Assembly: GCA_963743575.1 (NCBI GenBank)
Contig: CAVUQC010000004.1
Coordinates: forward strand, 533,741-597,740
DNA from: DASUPK01 sp963743575
GTDB taxonomy: Bacteria; Actinomycetota; Thermoleophilia; Solirubrobacterales; 70-9
Reading direction: 5' to 3'
Length of the DNA stretch: 64,000 nt
A program made the translations under genes and the position numbers. Under the pieces are notes generated by a model. The model saw nothing but the letters and a program-made list of their open reading frames with translations. It was not told the DNA's origin and did no database searches. How positions within the stretch are numbered: position 1 is the stretch's first letter; each line of letters begins with the position of its first letter. Positions 34,271-42,990 of the stretch are shown in pieces.

Positions 34271-35865
34271 GGCGGATCGCGCTCATAGTCGCCGGATTGC
34301 TGCTCGCCGCGATGCTGATCGCACTGCCGGCGATCGGCTCGAACGGCACCAGCGGCACCTACCTGGTCCGGGGCTACTTCGACAACGGCTCCTTCGTAGT
34401 CTCGGGAGAGCAGGTCCGGGTGGCCGGGGCCACCGTCGGCACGATCCAGTCAGTCGACGTCTCGAACACCACCGAGACCGCCAGCCTCCAGGGCGGGCCG
34501 CACGCGGTCCCAGGCAAGGCCGTCGTCGTCATGGAGATCGATAACTCGGGCTTCAAGGACTTCCGCCAGGACGCGAGCTGTCTGATCCGCCCGCAGTCGC
34601 TGATCGGCGAGAAGTTCATCGACTGCACTCCGACCCAGCCGCGAGCACCCGGGACGCCTCCACCGCCTCCGCTCCAGAAGATTCCCGATGGCCAGGACGG
34701 AGCCGGCCAGTACCTCCTGCCGCTGGAGAACAACGGCACCACGGTCGATCTGGACCTGATCCAGAACATCCAGCGCCTGCCGTACAACGACCGCTTCCGG
34801 CTGATCCTCAACAGTCTCGGCGCCGGGCTCGCCGGGCGCGGACAGGATCTCGGGGCGGTCATCGACCGGGCGAATCCGGCCCTGCGGCAGACCGACCGCG
34901 TCCTGGCGATCCTCGCCGAGCAGAACAAGCAGCTCGCCAGCCTGGCCAGCAACGGCGACCAGGTGCTCGCGCCGCTCGCGCGCGAGCGCGCCCACGTCAC
35001 CGGGTTCTTCCACAACGCGGCGATCTCGGGGCAGGCCACCGCGGAGCGCAGCGCGGACCTCGAGGCCGGCCTGCAGAAGTTCCCGGCCACCCTCCACCAA
35101 GTCCGGCTGACGATGACCAAGCTCAAGGACTTCGCCGATCAGGGGACGCCGCTCTTCACCGACATCAACATCGCGGCGCCCGGGCTCAGCAAGGCGACCG
35201 TGAACCTGCCGGCGTTCGCGAAGGAGGGCATCCCCGCGCTGACCAGCCTCGGCAACGCCGCCGAGACCGCCGGGCCGAAGCTCGCCGCCTCCGACGGGAT
35301 GCTCAGCGACCTGGCCAACACCGCCAACTCCTCGGTCTCGATCGGCCAGAACTTCTCTGCGTTCCTCAACACGTTCGAGAAGACCCAGGGTTTCCAGAAC
35401 CTGATGGACTTCATCTACAACTCGACCGGCGCGGCGAACGGCTTCGATTCGTACGGGCACTTCCTCCGCTCGAACCTCCAGCTCACGAGCTGCGTCGAGG
35501 TCTCGGACACCTTCCAGGACGTCTGCGACGCGACGTTCGGGGCGGGGAGCACCACGGCCCCGACCACGAAGGGTAAGAAGGCCACGATCTCCAAGTCGGG
35601 GATCCACAACACCTCGCCGCTGCCCCAGGTCAACGTCCCGAACATCCAGGACCTGATCCCGCAGCTCATCCCGCCGCAGTCGCCTGCGAGGCCGGACGGC
35701 TCGGGCTCCGACAGCGGCTCCGGCACGGACTCCGGTGCGGGCTCCGGCACCACCACGACCACGCCTGACAGCGGCCAGGGCGGCACGGACTCGCCCGGCT
35801 CGCAGGCGGTCTCGATGCGCCAGGCCCAGATGTTCCTCCAGTTCCTGCTCGGAGACGGCGCATGA
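34267..35865 (+). CDS. MCE/MlaD-family protein 2
   Basis: 532 residues. Signal-like helix 1-20, MlaD domain at about 35-120 (GYFDNGSFVVSGEQVRVAGATVGTIQSVD), a helical stalk, then a low-complexity end rich in Asp, Ser, Gly and Thr (SDSGSGTDSGAGSG). Overlaps its neighbours by ATGA at both ends. Confidence 0.92.
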   Translation: MRRIALIVAGLLLAAMLIALPAIGSNGTSGTYLVRGYFDNGSFVVSGEQVRVAGATVGTIQSVDVSNTTETASLQGGPHAVPGKAVVVMEIDNSGFKDFRQDASCLIRPQSLIGEKFIDCTPTQPRAPGTPPPPPLQKIPDGQDGAGQYLLPLENNGTTVDLDLIQNIQRLPYNDRFRLILNSLGAGLAGRGQDLGAVIDRANPALRQTDRVLAILAEQNKQLASLASNGDQVLAPLARERAHVTGFFHNAAISGQATAERSADLEAGLQKFPATLHQVRLTMTKLKDFADQGTPLFTDINIAAPGLSKATVNLPAFAKEGIPALTSLGNAAETAGPKLAASDGMLSDLANTANSSVSIGQNFSAFLNTFEKTQGFQNLMDFIYNSTGAANGFDSYGHFLRSNLQLTSCVEVSDTFQDVCDATFGAGSTTAPTTKGKKATISKSGIHNTSPLPQVNVPNIQDLIPQLIPPQSPARPDGSGSDSGSGTDSGAGSGTTTTTPDSGQGGTDSPGSQAVSMRQAQMFLQFLLGDGA

Positions 35866-37343
35866 GGGGCGGCCGCGTCGGCAGCCTGGCCGCCAGCCCG
35901 ACGCTCGTCGGAGCGGTGACCGTGCTCGTGGTCGTGGTCGCGGTGTTCCTCTCCTACCAGGCCAACCAGGGCCTGCCGTTCGTCCCCACCTACAAGATCT
36001 CCGCCGAGCTGCCGGACGCCGCCAGCATGGTGCCCGGCAACGAGGTTCGAATCGGCGGCATCCGAGTCGGCCAGATCAAGTCGATCGAGCCCGAGACCGT
36101 GAACAACGCTCCCTGTCCGAACGACCCGACCCGCCAGTGCACGACGCAGGTGGCCAAGGTCAACATGGAGCTCAATCAGGACATCGACCCGCTGCCCGTG
36201 AACTCGACCCTGGTCGTCCGGGCCAAATCCGCTCTCGGGCTCAAGTATTTGGAGATCAACCGCGGCAACTCCAGCCAGGGATTCAAGCCCGGATCTACGG
36301 TGCCGCTCACGGCGGCGCGGCCCGAGCCGGTCGAAATCGACCAGGTCTTCAACATGTTCGATGCCCCGACCAGGACGGCCATCCAGTCGAATCTGCTCGA
36401 GTTCGGGAACGCGCTGGCCGGGCGCGGGGTGGACCTGAATGAGGCGATCGGCCAGCTCAAGCCGCTGGTCCAGGTGCTCACGCCCGTGATGCGGAACCTG
36501 GCCGATCCGAACACCGGGCTCGGCAACTTCGTCTCCTCGCTCTCCGCCACCGCGGCCGAGGTCGCCCCGGTCGCGGAGATTCAGGGCCAGCTCTTCGTCG
36601 ATCTCGACACCACCTTCGGCGCCTTCGCCCGCGTCTCGCGCCCGTTCATCCAGGATGCGATCTCGAAGTCCCCATCGACCGAGGACACGACCATCGCGAC
36701 CCTGCCGACGATCCGGCCGCTCCTCGCCAACACGGCGAAGCTCTTCAGCGAGCTGCGGCCCGGCTTCCACGCGATCGCACCCGTCCAGAAGGACCTCGGG
36801 AACTCGATCGTCGAGGGCGTCAAGGCGCTGGCGCTGTCCCCCGCTTTCAACGCCCAGCTCGACCCGACCGCACAGGCGGTCCTGAACCTCTCCAACAACG
36901 CCGGCGCGCGCCAGGGGATCAACGACCTGAACACGTTCAACAACACCCTGGGGCCGCCCCTGGCGTTCATCACCCCCGCTCAGTCGGTCTGCAATTACGC
37001 GACGCTGCTCTTCAGGAACGTGGCGAGCTTCCTGGGCTCAGCCGACGGGATCGGAACAAGCCAGCGGTTCATCGTGCTGCAGCCGCCGATCGGGCCGAAC
37101 AGCGAGATCGGCCCGAGCTCCGGGCCGGCCAACGGCGGCGGCCAGACCACGAACTTCCTGCACTACAACCCGTATCCGAACACCGCATCGCCGGGGCAGA
37201 CGCATGAGTGCGAGTCCGGGAACGAGGGCTACCCGGGCGGTCAGACGATCGGCAACGTCCCGGGCAACCAGGGCATCCACACCGACGGCCAGATCCTCCA
37301 GCAGGTCACGAAGAAGAAGTCCAAGAAGAAGGGCAAGAAGTGA
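35862..37343 (+). CDS. MCE/MlaD-family protein 3, Lys-rich tail
   Basis: 493 residues. Helix at 15-30 (VGAVTVLVVVVAVFL), MlaD domain at about 40-150 (MVPGNEVRIGGIRVGQIKSIEP) with a cysteine-bearing insert (CPNDPTRQC), helical stalk, and the tail VTKKKSKKKGKK. Most similar in layout to MCE protein 1 of this cluster. Confidence 0.92.
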   Translation: MRGGRVGSLAASPTLVGAVTVLVVVVAVFLSYQANQGLPFVPTYKISAELPDAASMVPGNEVRIGGIRVGQIKSIEPETVNNAPCPNDPTRQCTTQVAKVNMELNQDIDPLPVNSTLVVRAKSALGLKYLEINRGNSSQGFKPGSTVPLTAARPEPVEIDQVFNMFDAPTRTAIQSNLLEFGNALAGRGVDLNEAIGQLKPLVQVLTPVMRNLADPNTGLGNFVSSLSATAAEVAPVAEIQGQLFVDLDTTFGAFARVSRPFIQDAISKSPSTEDTTIATLPTIRPLLANTAKLFSELRPGFHAIAPVQKDLGNSIVEGVKALALSPAFNAQLDPTAQAVLNLSNNAGARQGINDLNTFNNTLGPPLAFITPAQSVCNYATLLFRNVASFLGSADGIGTSQRFIVLQPPIGPNSEIGPSSGPANGGGQTTNFLHYNPYPNTASPGQTHECESGNEGYPGGQTIGNVPGNQGIHTDGQILQQVTKKKSKKKGKK

Positions 37344-38923
37344 CGGACGAGCGTGCCAACAAGCCGCCCGTCGAGATTCAGGGCAAGGACTACGACGAGC
37401 GGGTCTACCGCAAGGGGCACCCGCCGCACCGCATCCGCAACGCTCTGATCCTGATCGCCCTGGTCGTCGTCGGCACCTACCTGGCGTGGACCAAGTCGAT
37501 TCCGTTCCAGAGCCACTTCGAACTCCACGCGGTCTTCAAGAACGCGGCCAACATCCGCAAGGACTCGCCGGTACGGATCGCCGGCGTCAACGTGGGCAAG
37601 GTCGAGAGCGTGAAGAGTGTCTGCGACAACGGCCTCACCGGGAACTGCGCGAGCAACTACTCCGAGGTCACCTTCACAGTCGACGACAACGGCCAGCCCA
37701 TCCACAGCGATGCGCAGGTCGAGATCCGGCCGCGCATCTTCCTGGAGGGCAACTTCTTCGTGGACGTGCATCCGGGCAGCCCGAGCGCCCACTCGCTCTC
37801 GAACGGCGACACGATCCCGGTCACCCAGACCGCAACGGCGGTGCAGCTGGACCAGATCCTGACCTCCCTGCAGACTCCGGACCGCGCCAACCTGCAGAAG
37901 CTGCTCGAGGGATACGGCACGGCGCTCACCCACAAGCCGACCGCCGCCGATGACGCGACCCAGGATCCCGAGGTGCAGGGACTGACGGCCTCGGAGGCGA
38001 TCGCCAAGTCATTCGACTACGGGCAGACGGCCGCTCGGGACTCCGCGATCGTCAACCAGGCGCTTCAGGGGACCGCTCCCCACGACCTCTCCAACCTGAT
38101 CGCCGCGCAGGCGAAGGTCTTCGGCTCCCTGAACGGCCACGAGTCCCAGCTGCAGGGCCTGGTCTCCAACTTCAACACCGTGGCCGGCGCGCTGGCGGCC
38201 GAGTCCGGCAACCTGCAGCGGACGATCAGGCTGCTCGGCCCGACGCTCAAGATCGCCGAGCCGTCGCTGCGCCATACGAACGAGACGCTGCCCTTCCTCA
38301 GGACCTTCGCCCTCGATCTGACTCCGGGGATCCGCGAGCTGCCCGCCACGATCGCCGCCTCTCAACCCTGGATCGACCAAACGGCGGCCCTGCTCGGCAA
38401 GAACGAGCTCGGCTACATCGCCAGCCAGCTGCGCGTCGCGGGCCCGGGAGCAGGCAAGTCCACGGACGAAGGCAGGCCGCTGTTCTCGCAGATCGGCCTG
38501 CTCAGCGGGTGCGTGGACAACGTCCTGCTTCCCACGGGCAACGTCGTCCTCACCGACTCGGGCGGCGGCTACAACTTCACGACCGGCGTGCCGAACTTCA
38601 AGGAGTTCGGCTACACGGTGACCGGCCTCGCCGGCGAATCCCAGCCGTTCGACGGAAACGGCCCGTCGCTCCGCTTCTTCTCGGCCGGTGGCGCGGTTCC
38701 GCCGGGCGGTCCGGTGCCGAACCTGCGCACGGCAACAGGCGGTCCGGCACCCCTGCAGGACTTCCTTTGGGGTGGCTCGACGGTTCCGCAGATCGGCACG
38801 AAGCCCGTCACCAGTTCCGAGCCTCCTTTCCGGACCGACGTCACCTGCCAGAGCAATCCGATCCCCGACCTGAACGGGCCGGCGGCCAACCAGGGCCCGC
38901 CTGACCCGGCCCCGTTCCCATGA
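37340..38923 (+). CDS. MCE/MlaD-family protein 4
   Basis: 527 residues from a GTG at 37340 that overlaps the previous stop (GTGA); the longer frame to 37208 is rejected. Charged cytoplasmic N-terminus, one helix (IRNALILIALVVVGTYLAW), then the MlaD domain (FKNAANIRKDSPVRIAGVNVGKVESVK) with a Cys pair, helical stalk and a Pro-rich C-terminus. Confidence 0.9.
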   Translation: MTDERANKPPVEIQGKDYDERVYRKGHPPHRIRNALILIALVVVGTYLAWTKSIPFQSHFELHAVFKNAANIRKDSPVRIAGVNVGKVESVKSVCDNGLTGNCASNYSEVTFTVDDNGQPIHSDAQVEIRPRIFLEGNFFVDVHPGSPSAHSLSNGDTIPVTQTATAVQLDQILTSLQTPDRANLQKLLEGYGTALTHKPTAADDATQDPEVQGLTASEAIAKSFDYGQTAARDSAIVNQALQGTAPHDLSNLIAAQAKVFGSLNGHESQLQGLVSNFNTVAGALAAESGNLQRTIRLLGPTLKIAEPSLRHTNETLPFLRTFALDLTPGIRELPATIAASQPWIDQTAALLGKNELGYIASQLRVAGPGAGKSTDEGRPLFSQIGLLSGCVDNVLLPTGNVVLTDSGGGYNFTTGVPNFKEFGYTVTGLAGESQPFDGNGPSLRFFSAGGAVPPGGPVPNLRTATGGPAPLQDFLWGGSTVPQIGTKPVTSSEPPFRTDVTCQSNPIPDLNGPAANQGPPDPAPFP

Positions 38924-40251
38924 GACACGCCCTGAGAACCCACCTCCGCGACGTACTGGCGATTGCCGGGCTGATCCTGGCCGGCCTGTTCGCCGTGACC
39001 GTGATCCTGATCAACCAGCGCGCCGTCCTCCCGAACTGGGTGCCGCTGATCGGCACGGATCGCTTCGCGCTCAAGGCCGACTTCTCGACGGCTCAGGCCG
39101 TCACGCCCGGTCAGGGACAGTCCGTCGACATCGCGGGCATCAAGGTCGGTGAGGTGAGCAGCGTGACGCTGCAGGACGGCCACGCCGTGGTGGGAATGGA
39201 GCTGGACAACAAGTACGCGCCGCTCATCCACACCAATTCCTCGCTCCTGCTGCGGCCGAAGACGGGCCTGAACGACATGGTCGTCGAGGTTGACCCTGGG
39301 ACCCAGTCGGCGCCCCAGGTGAAGGAGGGCTCGACGATCCCGCTCTCCTCCACGCAGCCGCAGGTGAACCCGGACGAGGTCCTCGCCTCGCTCGACGCGG
39401 ACACCCAGCAGTTCCTGAAGCTGCTGCTCGCGAACGGGGCCGAGGCGCTCGACCCGGCACAGGGCCGTGACGTGCAGCTTTCCAACGCCCTGCGCCGCCT
39501 CGACCCGTTCGCTCGCGACATCGGCCGTATCTCCGGCGCTCTCGTGACCCGGCGCGCGAACATCGCCAGCTCCATCCACAACTTCCAGCTCCTCTCGACG
39601 GAGCTCGGCAACCGCGATCAGGACCTCGTCAACTTCGTCGATTCCTCGAACGCCGTGCTCGGCTCGTTCGCCAAGGAACAGGCGTCGATTCGCAGCTCGA
39701 TACGCGAGCTCCCGTCAACGCTGAAGGAGGCAAAGGGTGCCCTCACCAGCGCGAACAGCTTCGCTCTCCAGGCCGCCCCCGCGCTCAAGAAGTCCATCCC
39801 GGGCGCGAAGGCCACCGCGCCGGCGCTGCGGGCGCTGCGTCCGTTCTTCCAGCAGACAGCGGGACCGATCGAGAACCAGATCCGGCCGTTCACGCAGCAG
39901 GTCGCCAGCCCGGTCACCCACTTGGCCCAGATCTCGCAGGGCCTCGGCAAGGCGTCGCCCGGCCTGCGCACCGGCTTCACCAACCTCAACTCCGGGCTGA
40001 ACGCGCTCGCATACAACCCGCCCGGGGACCAGGAGGGCTTCCTGTTCTACGTCCCGTGGCTGAATCACGACCTGAACGCGACGTACCTGCTCCAGGACGC
40101 GTACGGGCCGATCAGGCGAGGCATCGTCCTGGAGAGCTGCGGAACCGCTCGGACCGCCGACAGCGTGCTGCGGTCGGAGCCGTATCTGCGGATGCTCTAC
40201 CAGCTCACCGGGCAGCCGGAAGCCAACCACATCCCGGGGTGTGTGAACTAG
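38920..40251 (+). CDS. MCE/MlaD-family protein 5
   Basis: 443 residues. Helix at 10-31, MlaD domain at about 45-125 (FSTAQAVTPGQGQSVDIAGIKVGEVSSV), long helical stalk. The start overlaps the upstream stop by ATGA. Shortest of the set, with only two late cysteines. Confidence 0.92.
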   Translation: MRHALRTHLRDVLAIAGLILAGLFAVTVILINQRAVLPNWVPLIGTDRFALKADFSTAQAVTPGQGQSVDIAGIKVGEVSSVTLQDGHAVVGMELDNKYAPLIHTNSSLLLRPKTGLNDMVVEVDPGTQSAPQVKEGSTIPLSSTQPQVNPDEVLASLDADTQQFLKLLLANGAEALDPAQGRDVQLSNALRRLDPFARDIGRISGALVTRRANIASSIHNFQLLSTELGNRDQDLVNFVDSSNAVLGSFAKEQASIRSSIRELPSTLKEAKGALTSANSFALQAAPALKKSIPGAKATAPALRALRPFFQQTAGPIENQIRPFTQQVASPVTHLAQISQGLGKASPGLRTGFTNLNSGLNALAYNPPGDQEGFLFYVPWLNHDLNATYLLQDAYGPIRRGIVLESCGTARTADSVLRSEPYLRMLYQLTGQPEANHIPGCVN

Positions 40252-41810
40252 TGGGCCAGCGGGCACCGACAGTCGGTCAGATCGCGGTCGCCGTCGCCTT
40301 TGCCTTCTCGTGCTTCGGCCTGCTCCTCTTCCTCTGGGCCACCTTCGGCGGCCCCGTCCCCCTGAAGCCTGAGGGCTACAGGATCAAGGTCCCGTTCAGC
40401 GAGGCGACACAGCTGGCCCAGGAATCCGACGTGCGCATCCACAACGTCTCGGTCGGCAAGGTCAAGTCCATCGATCTGGCGAACTCCGGCCCGAACAAGG
40501 ACCTCGCGGTCGCCACGCTCGAGATCGACACCCCGTACGCCCCGATCCCCTCCAACACGCGGGCGATGCTCCGACAGAAGACGCTGCTGGGCGAGACCTA
40601 CGTCGAGCTCACCCAGGGTGACCGCAGCGGGCCGAAGCTCCCGGAGGGCGGAACCCTGCCCAGGGCGCAGGTGGAGCCGTCCGTGCAGCTCGACGAGGTC
40701 TTCAGGACCTTCGACGCCAAGACCCGTGCCGCGTTCCAGACGTGGATGCAGCAGCTCGCCATTGCCAGCTACGGCCGCGGGGCCGACCTCTCCGCCGCGA
40801 TCGCCAACCTCGCGCCGTTCGCCGAGGACGCGAACAAGGTGCTGCGCGTGCTGGACACCCAGCAGGGAGCGGTCCAGCAGCTGGTTCGCAACACGGGCGA
40901 GGTCTTTGGAGCCCTCAGCGAGCGCCAGGGTCAGCTCGCGGGCCTCATCCGAAACTCGGGCATCGTCTTCCACACCACGGCCGTGCGCAACCAGGACCTC
41001 GAGGCGACCTTCCGAGCGCTCCCGACCTTCCTCGACGAATCCAAGCTGACCCTCAACCGCCTCGCCAGCTTCTCGCAACTCGCCAATCCGGTCATCACTC
41101 ACCTCCATCCAGCGGCAAGGCAGCTGAGCGCCGACCTCAAGCCGATCGCCAAGGTCACGCCGGACTTCAAGGGCTTCTTCGTGGGCCTGCGCAAGACGCA
41201 GAAGCGTGGCCTCACCGGCCTGCCGGCCCTCCAGACGCTGCTCAACAGCGATCTCCCACCCCTGCTCACGGAGCTCCATCCGTTCACTCAGCAGCTCACG
41301 CCGATCATCTCTGGCCTGGGGCGCTACCAGAACGACATCACGGGTCTGATCGCGAACTTCGCAGTGGCCACCAACGCCGAGGGCACCACCGAGCAGGGCG
41401 GCTTCGGGCACTACATCCGCAGCTCCGCGCCCACATACCCGGAGTCGTTCGCGAACTTCACTTCGCACCGCCTCGCCTATTCGCGCACGAACCCGTACGT
41501 CGCTCCCAACAGCGCTCTCAAGGTCGCCACCGGGCTCGACACCTTCGATACACGACCCTGTGCGAGCCCGCCGGGGCTCGTCGCCACGCTCGGCCCGGAT
41601 GCCAGCTACACCGGCAACCCGTTCTTCTCTAACCGGGCGACCTTCGACACCCCGCAGCAGCTCCTCGACACGATCAAGAAGTTCCCCTTCGGCGGCCAGA
41701 CGAGCACCTCGGCGCTGCCCGCGCCCGCCTGCACGAAGCAGCCGCAGCAGCCCTCGATCGGGCAGATCGCCGAGATGAGCGACTACACCCACGTCTACGC
41801 CAATCCCTAG
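40251..41810 (+). CDS. MCE/MlaD-family protein 6
   Basis: 519 residues from a GTG at 40251 that shares one base with the previous TAG. Helix at about 7-30 (VGQIAVAVAFAFSCFGLLLFLW), MlaD domain at about 42-125 (FSEATQLAQESDVRIHNVSVGKVKSID), helical stalk, Cys-bearing end. Last gene of the cluster; no MlaE/YrbE permease or ATPase gene follows or precedes. Confidence 0.9.
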   Translation: MGQRAPTVGQIAVAVAFAFSCFGLLLFLWATFGGPVPLKPEGYRIKVPFSEATQLAQESDVRIHNVSVGKVKSIDLANSGPNKDLAVATLEIDTPYAPIPSNTRAMLRQKTLLGETYVELTQGDRSGPKLPEGGTLPRAQVEPSVQLDEVFRTFDAKTRAAFQTWMQQLAIASYGRGADLSAAIANLAPFAEDANKVLRVLDTQQGAVQQLVRNTGEVFGALSERQGQLAGLIRNSGIVFHTTAVRNQDLEATFRALPTFLDESKLTLNRLASFSQLANPVITHLHPAARQLSADLKPIAKVTPDFKGFFVGLRKTQKRGLTGLPALQTLLNSDLPPLLTELHPFTQQLTPIISGLGRYQNDITGLIANFAVATNAEGTTEQGGFGHYIRSSAPTYPESFANFTSHRLAYSRTNPYVAPNSALKVATGLDTFDTRPCASPPGLVATLGPDASYTGNPFFSNRATFDTPQQLLDTIKKFPFGGQTSTSALPAPACTKQPQQPSIGQIAEMSDYTHVYANP

Positions 41811-41992
41811 GGCCTGGCGCGGGCGGAGGAGCGGCTTACCCGATTATCGGGTCAGTCTCTGTCATGCGAACGAATCGCACAACTACGCCCAATTTGCTGT
41901 GTTAGGTTCCGCGAGAGAAGGCAAATCCATGGGCTGGTGGTCCCGAAATTCGGGCAGCTACCAGGGAGATTGCCCAACGGAAAAGGAGTGGT

Positions 41993-42724
41993 ATGCGTAA
42001 GCGCAAGTATCTGATTGGAGCCACGCTGGCCGTGGCCGGGGCGCTCGCCGTCTCGGGCACCGCCTATGCGGGTGTTCCGACAGGCCAGACCCTGAATGCA
42101 TCGGTCGCGCCTTCAAAGCTGGATGCGAAGAAGTTCAAGGGTGTTTCGTTGCACAACATCATCGCGACGCAGTACAGCGATTTCAACACGTCTCCGGCCG
42201 CGAAGGAGACGAAGTTCACGCTGGACAAGCAGCTCAAGTTCGTCAACGGCAACCTGCCTGCGTGTCCGATCTCGACCCTCAATGCATCGACCACCACGAC
42301 CGCGGTTCAGACCGCCTGTGGCGGAAGCATCGTGGGCTCGGGCACCAATGAGGTCAACAACAAGACCGGACTGTTCCCCAACCCGAACCCGGTCCTGCTG
42401 GTGAGCGGTGGCCCGACGACTCTGTACGTCTGGACCCGCCTCAACGGCGTGCTGACCCTGGTGCTGAATGGCCAGTACGCGGCAGGCCCGAACACCCTCG
42501 ACGTGACGGGTCTCCCGAACACGCCGGGTTCCGACCTGACGCTGTTCGACACGACGCAGACCAAGGTCAAGACGGGCAAGAAGACGTTCTACGTCATGGC
42601 CCGTTGTAAGAGCAAGAAGAAGAAGATGGTCAGCAGCGAGACGACCACCTTCTGGGACGGCAGCTCGCAGACCGCTGTGTCGACCCAGAAGTGCAAGGCG
42701 AAGAAGTCCAAGAAGAAGAAGTAG
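41993..42724 (+). CDS. Secreted protein of unknown function, copy B (243 aa)
   Basis: Signal peptide MRKRKYLIGATLAVAGALAVSGTAYA, the same central domain as the copy at 29085, and the tail KCKAKKSKKKK. AAAAGGAG precedes the ATG, and the 15 bases around the start match copy A. The N-terminal linker (SVAPSKLDAKKFKGV) and the region after the core differ from copy A. It ends before a strong terminator, so it is a single-gene transcript. Confidence 0.8.
   Translation: MRKRKYLIGATLAVAGALAVSGTAYAGVPTGQTLNASVAPSKLDAKKFKGVSLHNIIATQYSDFNTSPAAKETKFTLDKQLKFVNGNLPACPISTLNASTTTTAVQTACGGSIVGSGTNEVNNKTGLFPNPNPVLLVSGGPTTLYVWTRLNGVLTLVLNGQYAAGPNTLDVTGLPNTPGSDLTLFDTTQTKVKTGKKTFYVMARCKSKKKKMVSSETTTFWDGSSQTAVSTQKCKAKKSKKKK
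42146..42556 (+). repeat. 411-bp identical core, copy B
   Basis: Identical to 29238-29648, 12.9 kb away in the same orientation. Recombination between the copies would delete the MCE cluster. Confidence 0.93.
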
Positions 42725-42750
42725 TAGGACCTCTTTCAGCTGAAGTTGTG

Positions 42751-42786
42751 AAAAGGGGCGGCCTTCGGGCCGCCCCTTTTCTTTAG
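42751..42786 (+). terminator. Intrinsic terminator
   Basis: GGGGCGGCC, TTCG-containing loop, GGCCGCCCC, followed by TTTTCTTT. It ends the secreted-protein transcript just before the riboswitch. Confidence 0.9.
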
Positions 42787-42802
42787 GCTTGTCCCATCGA
42801 TA

Positions 42803-42955
42803 ACGGCCGGTGGTCAAGGGAAGTCCGGTGAAAAGCCGGCGCGGTCCCGCCACTGTGACCGGGAGATGCTGTCGCACTAGACCACTGGGGAGTCCACGAC
42901 GCCCTGGGAAGGCGCCTCAGTTGAGCCCGGAAGCCAGGAGACCTGTCCCCGGCCC
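42803..42955 (+). promoter_or_regulatory. Cobalamin (B12) riboswitch
   Basis: Conserved cobalamin-riboswitch core elements appear in order: AAGGGAAGTCCGGTGAAAA, GCCGG, CGGTCCCGCCACTGTGA, CCGGG, and the B12 box AGCCAGGAGACC (near 42932). Outer arms around 42804-42811 and 42949-42954 can pair as P1. The first start codon lies 36 bp downstream after GAGGAAGGGG. It should repress the five-gene operon when adenosyl- or other cobalamins are plentiful. Confidence 0.93.
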
Positions 42956-42990
42956 GCCAACACGACCCTCGAGGAAGGGGTGGCTCACAG

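Noticed and set aside
32792..41792. Series of long minus-strand frames opposite the MCE genes
   Set aside because: High-GC codon shadows; the plus strand has MlaD domains, overlapping starts and membrane helices.
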